Source: Cristatella mucedo
Taxonomy: Eukaryota; Bryozoa; Phylactolaemata; Cristatellidae
Direction: 5' to 3'
DNA length: 64,000 nt
Assembly (NCBI GenBank): GCA_009760855.2
Contig: WPIO01000206.1
Coordinates: 279,826-343,825, forward strand
Shown here one piece after another: positions 47,989-58,069 of the stretch (position 1 is its first letter; each line of letters begins with the position of its first letter). The translations under genes and the position numbers were made by a program. The notes beneath the pieces were generated by a model. It saw nothing but the letters and a program-made list of their open reading frames with translations, made no database searches and was not told the DNA's origin.

Positions 47989-48856
47989 TGACCGCCGAGG
48001 ACAATTCAAGTCGTTTCTGTGGCTTGAACGCATGAAGGCAACGGGAATACGGCATATTTGTACCACCGCTTACCACCCGGCCGCTAACGGCATGGTAGAG
48101 CTCCTTCGCCCACAGCTCAAGGCAGCACTCATGGCAAGTAGCCCGCCACATTCAGGGCTAAATGCGCTGCCCCTCTTGCTCCTCGGAATCGGCACTGCTA
48201 CAAAGCGTGACATCGGCCTCTCATCGAACTAGTTAGTACAGGGGGGAGACCCTTAGCCTGCCCGGTGACTTCTTCAGTGCCCTTTTCCCGAGGCGCCGGC
48301 CGACAGCTCGGACGTCGCCCTATTTGTCACGACGCTCATCGACCACATGCACAGCCTCCGTGCTGTACTGCCTCGAGATTCGGCCATTCGTCCATCGCAC
48401 GTTACCGACGACCTTCGGCATTGCACCAACGTTTTTTTGTGCGCCGAAACGCAGCAGCGAGAACACAGCTTCAGCCACCCTACGGCAACCCATACGTTGT
48501 GCTCGAACGGGCGGAAGACATTTTCCGTTGACGTCGCCAGCTGCCGAATAGATATTTCAATCGACCGGCTGATACGTCGAGGAGACATCCAAATTGAACA
48601 GGCGAGAAGCACAAACTCAGCATCGCAGGAATCTCCATTTTCTGCACGTTTTCCTAGGACATCACCCACGCCTACTTCAGAGCAATCACTTTTGTCGGAC
48701 CAGCCCAATCCAGCAGTTTTGCCTCGGGCGCCTGAAAGGCGGCCCGGGCGCCCCGTAGGCTTTCCCACCCGCTTTGCGGTTTATATTGTTGAATGTCATC
48801 ACGTTCCTCCCCACGCTAGAGAGCGGCCTTGGGCGACTCCTAGCTTGGTGTAGACT
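47989..48856 (+). pseudogene. Ty3/Gypsy integrase fragment
   Basis: The frame at 47,963-48,232 carries the second half of the integrase core: SDRRGQFKSFLW (with the central catalytic Asp), TTAYHPAANGMVE (with the catalytic Glu in place) and LPLLLLGIGTATKRDIG. A stop follows at 48,230. Later frames carry the C-terminal region, with FLCAETQQREHSF, then DVASCRIDISIDRL and RPGRPVGFPTRF. The RGGQF and NGMVERFH variants and the frame changes show a decayed copy. No 3' LTR was identified to the right. Confidence 0.85.
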
Positions 48857-49149
48857 TTTACTTGATTTCTCCGTAATACCTTCGAGTATTCCGCTGCTAT
48901 CTTCGCTGTGACTATGAACTGTCCTCAGATATGCTACACAAAACAGGACCTGCTTAGCATAAAGTGCGATGTCGCCACTAGTCGATACCAACCGGCGGAC
49001 CTTCTCTGGCAGTGAGAACCTTCCTGCATCATGCGTTTGCCCTATCAACAGCTCGGCTATAAAATCTACGACTCATAAGTTTAAAGCGCTGAATAGTACT
49101 TGTTGCGGTAGTAGCCTACATGGTAACATGGTAGCCCACATAGTAACAC
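48857..49149. other. Short interval without recognised features
   Basis: No gene or repeat was recognised between the integrase relic and the LINE tail. Confidence 0.4.
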
Positions 49150-49216
49150 CCACATGGTTTTTATGACTTTGTGGAGCCACAGACAGAGATACATTACATT
49201 ACATTACATTACATTG
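49150..49216 (+). mobile_element. LINE family 2 solo tail with (ATTAC)n end
   Basis: GACTTTGTGGAGCCACAGAC is followed by five ATTAC-type units. The same 3' end occurs in reverse at 8,552 and 12,195, which identifies this as the target-primed end of family 2. Confidence 0.85.
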
Positions 49217-49297
49217 GCTCAATCAAAGCGATGGGTTTGTGGGCGCCGAATCGCCACCCTGTCGTCCCGCCCTCCTCTGACCATGGCAGGAGTGTGT

Positions 49298-49413
49298 TGT
49301 AAGAAAAGTACCCTTTTAGGACATTTCCCTTTTCAATCCTTCTCATGCTCACTATCGTTCGCATTTCGAAGTCTTGAAATGGAAAATGTCCCAAAAGTTT
49401 ACTTTTCCTCCAA
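49298..49413. repeat. Foldback element
   Basis: The arms 49,298-49,333 and 49,374-49,413 are imperfect inverted repeats (GTAAGAAAAGTAC...GGACATTTCCC against GGAAAATGTCC...TTTACTTTTCC) around a spacer of about 40 bp. It lies just left of the Polinton-like genes. It is a foldback MITE or part of a terminal repeat; the element's own end could not be fixed. Confidence 0.7.
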
Positions 49414-49471
49414 CGTTAAACTTTTGTCCTATTTATTTTTCAATTAAACAAAATTTATTTTCTCAATATAG

Positions 49472-52400
49472 ATGTATCGAAAAAAGTCCTCAAAAGAGAA
49501 ACTCTTTTCACGCCGAGTCAACAAGACTAATGAATATTGATGTCATAACTATATTGCTTCTAGACTTCATAAGTTTAAATTAGATTTTATCGGAGCAAGT
49601 GGTGATGAGAGATATGCTCTTAAAGGAAGAGACTGTTCAGCAACTGAAATTGATGATTTCTTTAATAGTATAATACCAAGTTATAATAACGTAATTAAAG
49701 ATGTAACAACTAGATTCTCTTCATTTTAAATTGCAAGCAAAGATTTCAGTCCATTCATATCACGATGAAACTGATACACATTCTCATAGTCTTGCAACTG
49801 GTTCTAAGTTAGTTGCAGTTGTTAAAAGATCTGATTATACTAATATTCTTAAAGACCAATTAAAATCTTTAAAAGAATCAATAGACAAAATTATTGACAA
49901 GAATCCGGGTTCTGGTTGGAGATTGATTGGTGTAAAACGTCTTGAGATTAATGCTAGTGAATATATTATTAGAGCAGGATCATCTTATTTACCATTACCA
50001 ACTGGTTTAGCAAAGAAGCGTTGTTGTATTAATATAAAGAATGAAGATAAATATTGTGCTTTATGGTGTGTATCAAGATTCCTAAATCCTGTAAGTGTTC
50101 ACTCAGAGAGATACATTGATTTAATTAAAATATTAAAAGCTAATTATCAAGAATTAAACGAACCTCTTTCACAACTTGAATGGCCAGTCAAAGTCATTGA
50201 TATTAAAAAACTAGGTAAACTATTTAACGTTAGTATAAATGTTTATGAATATAATGACAAATCAGGTGTATATCCTCTAAGGATTGTATCAAGATAATTA
50301 GAGATTCCAGATGGACATATTATTCTTTTATTGATAAGTAAATCTGAAAAAAGTCATTACGTATTGATAAAGAATTTAGAATTTTAGTGGATTATGTAGA
50401 ACAGCTAATAAGGGAGGATCAGTATCTTATTGTCACAGGTGAATGGATAAATTATTTTCAGATGAAGATTTTCAGAATCATTTAGTTTTATGTCAAGGTC
50501 TTAATTCTAGTTATTCTAAATTAAAAATGCCTGGTATTGTTGTGAATAAGAAAACAGGACGAACAAAAGATACTACACTTTTAAATTTTAGTGACCATGA
50601 AAAACTTATTAAGTCTCCATACGTTTTTTATGCAGATTTTGAGAGTTTAAATGTAGAGGCATGTGATGCTTGCTATGAAAGTATAGTATCTAACAATATC
50701 AATCCAACTTATTGTAATAGTAAATTAACAATAGGTAAATGTAGTGATACATGTACTAATATGTTACAAGTCCCATGTGGCTCATGTGCAATTATTCTTG
50801 ATATTAATGGAAAAGTAATGATAGATAATGATATAAATGGAGGAAAGCCTTGTATATTTTTAAATAGAAGTAATGACTGTGTTGAGTTGCTTTTGGAATT
50901 TATAATGAATGTTTCAAATGGGTTGAAAGATAAGATACTAGAGCACACTGAAGTACCTATTGTTTTTTTATTCTGATGCTCGTAAACAATTTAATGATTC
51001 CACTAATTGTTGGATATGTAATGATACATTTGTTGCTGAAGATAAAGTAAACATAAAAGCAAGAGATCACTGTCATTTTACGGGTAAATTTAGAGGAGCA
51101 GCACACAAACTTTGTAACTCACTTGTTAGATTTAAAAAAAGTAGTTGGAAACTTCCTATCTTTATTCACAATTTGAAAGGATATGATTCACATTTGATTG
51201 TGAAAGGAATGCCAACATTTAGTCTTAATTGTAAACCTGTTGCACATAATATGGAGAATTATATGTCGATGTCATTTGAGGATTTTGAGTTTAAAGATTC
51301 TATTAATTTTATGATTGGCGGTTTAAGTGATATTATTACTTCATTAAAGAAAGCAAATTCAAACTTTGATGGTACAATTGATGTCTTTAAATGATTATAT
51401 CCAGATATTGATGTTAAGGTTCTTAAAGATGTTATAACAAGAAAAGGTATTTATCCATATGAGTACATGGATTCTTTTGATAAATTCAATGAGACTAAGA
51501 TTCCAGATATAAAATCATTCAATAGTAAACATACTTTTGATAAAGGTATTAGTACTGAAGACTATGAACATGCACTAAATGTATTTAAACTTTTTAGCAT
51601 GAAAGATTTAGGAGAATATCATGATATGTATCGATATGCAGACGTTACACTTCTTGCTGATTGTTATTAAGCATACAGAAACAGTTTTTTTTATTGAATT
51701 GTTTAAACTACATCCTGCTCACTATCTATCTGCACCACACTAGGCATGGTCTTGTACTTTGTTTTATACCAAATGTACAATAAATTTGTTAGGTAAGAAG
51801 GAAGGAGACTTACAACTATATCAAAAGTTTAAAGAATCAATAAGAGGTGGTGTCTGTCAAGTCAGTAGAAGACTTTGTAAAGATAGTAGTACTACTTATA
51901 TCATGTACTGAGATGCAACAAGTTTATATCCAACAGTTATGATGTGGTGCTTACCTATTACAGAACCTATTGAAGATGACTTAAGTAATTGGCCTCTTGA
52001 AAAAATAATGTCACTACCTGAAGATGGTGAAACAGAAATATTTGTCTTATGTGATTCAGAGTATCCAAAGGAATTCCATGATTTACATAATGATTATCCA
52101 CTTTGTCCTGAAAGTAGAGTTGTTGATAATTCTGAGTTTTCAAGATACCAACAAAAGTTTTCATTAGGTCCAACTACTGTACCAAAGTTGATTTGTGATT
52201 TTAATAATAAAACTAATTATCTAACACATTACAGATACTTTCAATTTGATTTTAGTAAAGGTTTGATCGCAACTAAAATACATAAAGTATATAAATTCAA
52301 TGAAGAACCTTGGGCAAAATCATTTATTGATATATGTGCAGAGAAAAAGATTGAATTTGAACGTAAAGGTGATAGCTTCAAAAGAAATCTATATAAAGGT

Positions 52401-53385
52401 TTTATGTGCCAAATCTTTGGAAAGACATGTGAGAACGTAGAAAACAGAACTTGTGTTAGATTAGTAAATACAGGAACAGATAAGAATGATTCATTGTATA
52501 ATAAATTAATGAGAGATCATAGACTTAAAGAAATTAGATGCATTGATAAAACTTTAGTTGGTTTCGAACATTCAAGAAAGTCTACACTTCTAAACAAACC
52601 AATGTTCATAGGAGTTGCAATTCTTGATTTATCAAAATTACATATGCAAACATTTTACTATGACATATTGAAAGTTAAGTTTAATGATAGATTAAGTTTA
52701 TTATACACAGATACTGATTCATAAGTTGTTGATATTAAAAGTGAAAACTTTGAGAAAAAGATGGATGATATTAAAGCTTGGTTTCATAGTGACGAGTTTG
52801 GTAAATTTAAGGATGAGATGAAAGGTGAAAAAATTGAAGAGTTTATTGCATTAAGACCAAAATTATTTTCTGTTGCTTCAAAGAAACCACTTATCAAAGC
52901 AAAAGATGTTCCAAAAGAAGTAATTAAGAATTCAACGATAACACATAATGAATACGTTCAATGTCTAACTACTGCTTATAATATTTATGCTGATTATCTT
53001 GATACTAAGGAGTTTGATGAGACACTTGATAGAGATTTCTATCGAATGACACAAAGTAAACATAATATTATTACAAAGAAACTTAAGAAAAGAGCACTAT
53101 CAGCATTCGAATCAAAACGTTACTGGTTAGACTGTGGTTGTTGTAGTTATGCATACGGTCATTACAAGATAGCAGAAGCATTAAACAATGGTACAAATAC
53201 AGGCCACTGTAAAACTTGTAATATTAGTATAGATGCGAAAAAGGAAGATTGAAAATACTAAACCATTACCAGTAAAGAGAGTTAGATTATCTGATAAAAA
53301 GAAAAAGCAAGATGATCAAAAACTAGTTGATATACAAGAAGAAGTAGAGTTATACGAGTCAATGGAGAAATTAAATATATATTAA
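49472..53385 (+). pseudogene. polB: Protein-primed family B DNA polymerase (Polinton PolB), decayed
   Basis: Order of motifs: N-terminal region with RCCINIKNEDKYCALWC (about 50,020); FYADFES, exonuclease motif I (about 50,627); a Cys/His cluster resembling endonuclease VII with CWIC and DHCHFTGKFRGAAHKLC (about 51,014-51,120); IHNLKGYDSHLI, Exo II (51,165); YADVTLLAD, Exo III (51,637); DATSLYP, Pol A (51,912); NKPMFIGVAILDLSK, Pol B (52,597); and YTDTDS, Pol C (52,702). It would copy the element from a terminal protein. In-frame stops lie at 49,538, 50,295, 51,392, 51,668, 51,741, 51,909 and 52,722. Frame changes occur near 49,725, 50,400, 50,963 (T7), 51,685 (T8) and 53,245. All three stop types occur, so recoding is unlikely. 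Confidence 0.93.
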
Positions 53386-53409
53386 CAAAATTATTTTTAC
53401 TATTATAGA

Positions 53410-53631
53410 ATGGATCCCAAAGAAATTGATATTACCAGTTCTGATAGTGAGTCAGAGTATTCAGAGGATTCAATTGACGATCCCGATTATCAAATGGAAA
53501 CAGAATCTGAATCCGAGTTTTATACTTCTGAAGAATCATCTTACATTGAAACAGAATCTGATTCTTCAGGAGAGGAAGATGTAGATCTAGAAGAATTACT
53601 ATTTGGTAAAAAAAAAACACGAAGATCTTGA
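53410..53631 (+). CDS. Small acidic Ser/Glu/Asp-rich protein
   Basis: 73 residues, very acidic, with repeated SDSESEYSED, ETESESEF and ETESDSSGEED segments and a basic tail after an A9 run. The tail may reflect a frameshift: the next frame continues acidic for about 20 residues to 53,673. A TATAGAATGG start context lies only 4 bases after a TATAGA word. No function is recognised; acidic small proteins occur in many DNA viruses. Confidence 0.6.
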   Translation: MDPKEIDITSSDSESEYSEDSIDDPDYQMETESESEFYTSEESSYIETESDSSGEEDVDLEELLFGKKKTRRS

Positions 53632-53700
53632 ATCATTGGGTAGTTCTGAAGGTGAAGAGATTTATTTCAATTAAATAAAATTATCTTTTCATATATGAAA

Positions 53701-53972
53701 ATGGATGTCTCAAGAATTTTAAGTTGTGAACAATCTAGAGAAATGGCAGTAGAAATATGTCCTAAAAAACTTAAAGGTCAAGATCAACGTATAGTTAAAC
53801 ATTCACTAGACAAACTCATTCCAGATATTGATAGTTCTTATATTAGTATTCTTATAGATATATGTGATACATGTGACAAACAAATGGAGAGTTGTAGTAA
53901 GATAGATGAGATGCTCGAAGAAGCAAATAAAAAATCTAAAACACCAAAAACAAAACCAGGAGTAGTAATTTT

Positions 53973-53976
<4 letters not shown>
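53701..53976 (+). CDS. Small tandem paralogue 1 (MDVSRIL family)
   Basis: 91 residues from the ATG at 53,701; an upstream in-frame ATG at 53,695 adds two residues, but comparison with its neighbours favours the inner start. It shares with the next two genes an MD[IV]xxI start, a central [IVL]CxxxxK/F segment near residue 20 and an ICDxCDK-type motif near residue 57. Its own tail is Lys/Pro-rich (KKSKTPKTKPG). No known family is recognised. The preceding CATATATGAAA is the likely promoter. Confidence 0.65.
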
Positions 53977-54009
<33 letters not shown>

Positions 54010-54010
54010 A

Positions 54011-54205
54011 ATGGATGTTGAAAGAATAATATCTAATAACGCGGGAAGAGAATATGCATATATGCTTTGTGTTAAACTCTTCGAATATTTTAGTGAAAAT
54101 GATGAAGAAAAATTAACTCACTATATAATGAAACTACGTTTTTCAACTAAAGAAAAGTTATCTAAATTATGTGATATAAAAGATGAAATAGATAAGAGCG
54201 AATAA
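54011..54205 (+). CDS. Small tandem paralogue 2
   Basis: 64 residues: MDVERIISNNAGREYAYMLC at the start and KLCDIKDEIDK near the end. A (TA)n run at 53,979-54,004 leads directly into TATAGAAAATGG. It is more diverged than its neighbours in the second Cys position. Function unknown. Confidence 0.6.
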   Translation: MDVERIISNNAGREYAYMLCVKLFEYFSENDEEKLTHYIMKLRFSTKEKLSKLCDIKDEIDKSE

Positions 54206-54253
54206 TTGATATATTCTATTTATAGAAGTATTTTTCAATAATATAAAGAAAAA

Positions 54254-54460
54254 ATGGATATTGCATGGATTCTATGCTGTGAAAGAGCTAAAAAGGCTGC
54301 ATATAGTGTCTGTCCTGAAAGATTTAAAGTTTTTGGATCTAAGATGCTTACAAATCTATTTTCTTATGTTTCTATGTTACCTGATTCAGCTATTGAAGAT
54401 TTAATTAAAATTTGTGATCTTTGTGATAAAATAGAAGACTATAATAATATTTGTTTATGA
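54254..54460 (+). CDS. Small tandem paralogue 3
   Basis: 68 residues beginning MDIAWILCCERAKKAAYSVC and ending with LIKICDLCDKIED. Spacing from its neighbour is 48 bp, with ATATAAAGAAAAAATGG at the start. It is predicted largely helical. The open frames of all three paralogues contrast with the broken large genes. Confidence 0.62.
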   Translation: MDIAWILCCERAKKAAYSVCPERFKVFGSKMLTNLFSYVSMLPDSAIEDLIKICDLCDKIEDYNNICL

Positions 54461-54538
54461 GTTTTCCTAAATTATCGTCATAAATGATTTTTTTTAAACT
54501 GTGTGCATGTATTTTATTTTTTATTATTATAGAGGAAA

Positions 54539-54955
54539 ATGACAGATATCACTGATCCCAGTCTTGCAACTAGTGCATTGGCATTGAAATCGTACGTTGA
54601 TTATATTGTTAAATCTAGAATGACGTCTTACGATCAGCAAACACTTGATTCAGATATTTCAGCAATGACAGATTCATCTGTTAAGAAATTCTATGTTGAT
54701 GGATGTGATATTGAAGCTCAAAAAATAATCGTTGCAGGTCAAACAGATACCTTAAAATCTCTTGAAGCTTCTGTAAGATCTAAAGTTGATGCTCTTCTTG
54801 ATACACCTGGAGAAGTTGCTGGTTACACTACTTGGATTGCAAGTCAACTTCCAACTCTATCTACAGTAATTTCTGGAGTAACTGGTATTAAACCTGATCT
54901 TCTTCAGTGGTTTTTTAATATTAATAGTAATATTTGCTTTTATAACTCTAAATGA
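54539..54955 (+). CDS. Unknown Polinton protein, about 125-138 residues
   Basis: The frame is open from the ATG after ATTATAGAGGAAA. Composition is rich in Ser, Asp, Ala and Thr (ALALKSYVDYIVKSRM, AGQTDTLKSLEASVRSKV), with helical heptads and a hydrophobic end (PTLSTVISGVTGI). It could be a minor structural protein. It converges on, and at its 3' end overlaps, the fibre-like gene on the other strand. No family recognised. Confidence 0.6.
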   Translation: MTDITDPSLATSALALKSYVDYIVKSRMTSYDQQTLDSDISAMTDSSVKKFYVDGCDIEAQKIIVAGQTDTLKSLEASVRSKVDALLDTPGEVAGYTTWIASQLPTLSTVISGVTGIKPDLLQWFFNINSNICFYNSK

Positions 54956-55672
54956 AACACTAATTCCTGCAAATGTGAATGAATCCTTATAATAAATTGA
55001 TTTAGAAACTGTGTCATTAGTTAGAAAGTTAATATAGCTACTAACACCATCTGTTGCAGAATTAATATCATTTACTTTTATCACTATACTTATGTACACT
55101 ACTTTTTTTTATGTTATTATCTGAAAGCTTTGCTAGAACTTGTTGACCATTAGTAGAAAAAAATTCTCGTGATGGTTTACCTAAATTAGTTATACTATTT
55201 ATAGTTAAATTTCCCAATATTTAATAAAACGTGTATTAGCCATAACATTAGAAATATATGGATAATTTTCACACTTTAAATAAAAATGATGAAAGAATTT
55301 AAAAGGAATTAAATCATTTGGTCCATAACCATAAAATTTTGGTTCCTTTCTTCTCATTATTAATTTTTCAACAAATAGGTTTCCACTCATTCTTACAGGT
55401 CGCATATACCTATCTAATTTTCTATCAACTTATTTTTTGTTGCAACATCTCTCCCATTGACAGGATCTAATATTCTTACATAATTTTTTGAATTTGCAGA
55501 TAAATTACCATTTATACGTTGATCTGAAACAGTATCTTTTCTTTAGATAATTGTTATCAGCAAATGATTTATCAACTGTTTCTAATGTATCGACAGTTTC
55601 TCCAACATTAATTATTCTGTTTGAATCAAAGTTAAATGTTCCATCCATCTGTAAATCTTTTCTACTGAGCAT
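54890..55672 (-). pseudogene. Fibre-like protein, decayed (copy 3 of cluster)
   Basis: Starts at the minus-strand ATG at 55,672 and contains FDSNRIINVGETVDTLETVD, a variant of the N-x-I-x-N-[LV]-x3-V fibre repeat. Later pieces in shifted frames include VRMSGNLFV, SITNLGKPSREFF and a head-like part with SATDGVSSYINFLTNDTV. Several stops separate these. Likely a third trimeric attachment fibre, non-functional. Confidence 0.6.
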
Positions 55673-56554
55673 TTTTATGTGTTGCTATGTAAAGCGTTAC
55701 ATTTATTGTTTTGTTAAATAAATCTTCTGTAGCTACAAATATAGAACTCTCTACTATTTTTTTAGTTGGATCTAGAGAATAACTTCCAAATAATTGATAT
55801 GGATATTCTTTTGCATTTATTCCATTTGTTGGAAAAGGAATAATAATTTTTGTTAAGTTTAGAGTTAATGAATATATTGCTGAAAGCATGAATATACCTC
55901 TTGGAACAGAAACATTTCCTAGTGTACTAATCCATTTTCCATTATGTGATAAACTTCCAATTATCGTTTGTAATGACCCATCAATAAAACCACTAAAATC
56001 AATAACTGCTACATTTCCATCTGTAATTCTATTTAGGTAATTAAGATTAACACCATCATTAAGATTAACAGGATCTATTATAATTTTAATAAAATTATTT
56101 TGCATGTCTAGATTACCGTTAACTATCCCACCATTTACACTTGGAAAGTTTGTATCCATATAACTTTTATTTGGAACACTATACTCATTGTCAGGAGGAG
56201 CACTAGCACTAATACAGCATCTACAATTAAATTTCCATTAATTCTTCCACTTGTAAGTGGAAGTTTAGTATCAGCATAATCTTTCGTTGCAGCATCACTA
56301 GGATTTATAGGATTAGCAAGATCTAGTATTCTAAAATTATTCATGTCAATATCTCCATCATTTTTAGTAGATCTAGAAATCTTAGTGACACAATTTGTAT
56401 CTATATATTTTCTGTTTACCGCATCACCAGCATCAACAGGATCACCTAAATTTTTTATAAGATTTCCATTCATGTTTAGATTTCCCCTAAGTATATCACC
56501 ATTCTTTCTAATGCAATTCTTTGATGACTTTCCTTTGCTTCTTTTACCTAACAT
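55662..56554 (-). pseudogene. Fibre-like protein with shaft repeats and head
   Basis: The ATG at 56,554 follows TATAGAA. A basic N-terminus (MLGKRSKGKSSK) precedes shaft repeats of the type NLNMNGNLIKNLGDPVDAGD, DMNNFRILDLANPINPSD and GRINGNL. The frame breaks near 56,200. The second frame (56,159-55,662) carries another repeat (NLDMQNNFIKIIIDPVNL) and a C-terminal head of about 110 residues (GFIDGSLQTIIGSLSHNGKW). Such N/I/L-periodic repeats with DA-x-x-K-Y ends occur in phage and viral tail fibres, which trimerise and bind receptors. Probably one gene of about 295 codons split by a single shift. Confidence 0.72.
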
Positions 56555-56556
56555 TT

Positions 56557-57216
56557 CTATACAATACTAACAATAAAATCTATAAAAGTAATTCCACTAG
56601 CAACTGTAAACTTATCAATAGCATATCTACAAATGCCATCAATGTTAATTATTAAAACTAGAGTACCACTTACTCCATAAGTATTATCACTAGTTAACTC
56701 TAAATAAGAATTAGTTTTATTAGTTGCATGCATAATATTAGACACCATTCCAAAATGAGGTAATATTCCTGGAAAGAATGTTTTAAGATTAGTATTGTAT
56801 GCAACAACTTTTCCAGTAGCTGCAACAACAGGTATATCACCAGGTGTAATTTGTTGAGTTTGAAATTTATTACCTGTACTTCCATTAGCAGTAATATTAA
56901 GACCTAACATATCAAGATAGAATATACTTGGATAAGTACCACTCAATCAAAGTACCTTGAAGCACTGCTGTCATACTTTTTAATAATCCATAGCTTATTA
57001 CTTTGCAAGGTCTTAGATCTGAGTATACAGTTCCATCTGCAGAGTTACCAGATATCCCATAAACATTATTACAATTCAATTGTGATTTCATGCTGCATCT
57101 TTTTTAGGTAGTAAATCAGTTAGAGCTGATACTATTGCTAATTCTCCAGAAGTATTACTAAGTACACTATTACCAGCACTTGTGCTAAGAGCATAATCTA
57201 GTCCTATTATTATTCT

Positions 57217-57254
<38 letters not shown>

Positions 57255-57362
57255 TTATTATTATTCACCACTATTAACAGGAAATCTTAAATTCGTTATT
57301 CTATTATTATTTGCATCAATATTAGTATAAATAATACCATTGATTTTTCTAACTTTATCCAT
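56557..57362 (-). pseudogene. Fibre-like protein (copy 1 of cluster), broken by a TA microsatellite
   Basis: The minus-strand ATG at 57,362 starts a frame with IDANNNRITNLRFPVNSGE, one fibre-shaft repeat. It is stopped at an ATT/TA-rich tract (57,214-57,265). Homologous frames then resume (LDYALSTSAGNSVLSNTSGE; CNNVYGISGNSADGTVYSD) and finish with the 129-codon frame 56,946-56,557 (FPGILPHFGMVSNIMHAT), a likely head domain. At least two frame changes or stops separate the parts. Confidence 0.6.
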
Positions 57363-57372
57363 ATAGTATAAG
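57363..57372. promoter_or_regulatory. Ten-base divergent gap between two start codons
   Basis: ATAGTATAAG separates the ATG of a plus-strand gene (57,373) from the ATG of the minus-strand fibre gene (57,362). The TATA-like word sits at both starts, implying very short or absent 5' leaders. Confidence 0.55.
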
Positions 57373-57741
57373 ATGAAAAAAGTAAGGAAAGGTAAAGGAG
57401 TAGACGAAGATTTAAAAGGAGGGATTAAAACAACTCAAGATGTGTTAGATGGAGAAAAAACTGCAACAAAAATAGGCGAAAAAGCAGTTAAAAAACTTGC
57501 ACCAAAATTAGCAGCAAGATTATCACTTCAAGCTTCGGAAAAAATTGCAACAGCTGTTCCTAAAGTATTACAGTCTCTTAAAGTTATTGGAGCTGGAACA
57601 AAAGTTTCAGGAGGCTTTCTTAGTGGATTTACAGGAATTGTGGATTTATCTTTATTTATAAAACAAATAGCTGACGATTTACTAGTGGTAAATATGGTCA
57701 AGTGTTTTGAAAAACAATATCAGAAAAAAAGTAATAAATAA
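57373..57741 (+). CDS. Unknown basic Ala/Lys-rich protein
   Basis: 122 residues, intact. A charged N-terminus (MKKVRKGKGVDEDLKGG) leads into amphipathic helical sequence (KKLAPKLAARLSLQASEKIA) and a hydrophobic, Gly-containing segment (SLKVIGAGTKVSGGFLSG). This could be a core or membrane-active minor capsid protein by analogy with Polinton and adenovirus gene sets, but no family signature is seen. The next gene starts one base after its stop. Confidence 0.6.
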   Translation: MKKVRKGKGVDEDLKGGIKTTQDVLDGEKTATKIGEKAVKKLAPKLAARLSLQASEKIATAVPKVLQSLKVIGAGTKVSGGFLSGFTGIVDLSLFIKQIADDLLVVNMVKCFEKQYQKKSNK

Positions 57742-57742
57742 A

Positions 57743-58069
57743 ATGATTGAATCACTAGAAATTGGTTTAGCAATTAATGATGTATTACTTGCAACAGAAA
57801 AAAGATAATTATCCTTGGTATTGGAATGCAAAAGTATATTTAAGTGAAGTGTTTGGTCAAGAGGTCAATTGGGATGCAAGATAATTAGATGCAAAATCCC
57901 GGTCAAAGAATTTCTTAGAGGTTCGATCAAGGGGCTTTCTTCCTGCAATCCCTGCACTACTAGGTTTAATAGCAGCAGCTGTTGGTACAGCTGGAACTGT
58001 TATTTCAATTGGTGTAACTGTTGCAAGTCTAATAAAGAAATTAATAGATCAAACTATGTTCACTAGTAA
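57743..58069 (+). pseudogene. Minor capsid-like protein with hydrophobic segment, frameshifted
   Basis: The ATG at 57,743 gives MIESLEIGLAINDVLLATEK, then stops at 57,806 after an A6 run. Homologous-looking sequence continues in other frames: DNYPWYWNAKVYLSEVFGQ, and after a further change GFLPAIPALLGLIAAAVGTA followed by SIGVTVASLIKKLID. The GFLPA-type hydrophobic stretch is reminiscent of small membrane-active or pX-like virion proteins of Polintons, an analogy only. The LINE begins just after, so the 3' end may be cut. Confidence 0.5.

Noticed and set aside
52000-52720. Retroviral or LINE polymerase identity for the AT-rich polymerase
   Set aside because: The SLYP and YTDTDS motifs and the upstream exonuclease motifs are those of family B DNA polymerases.
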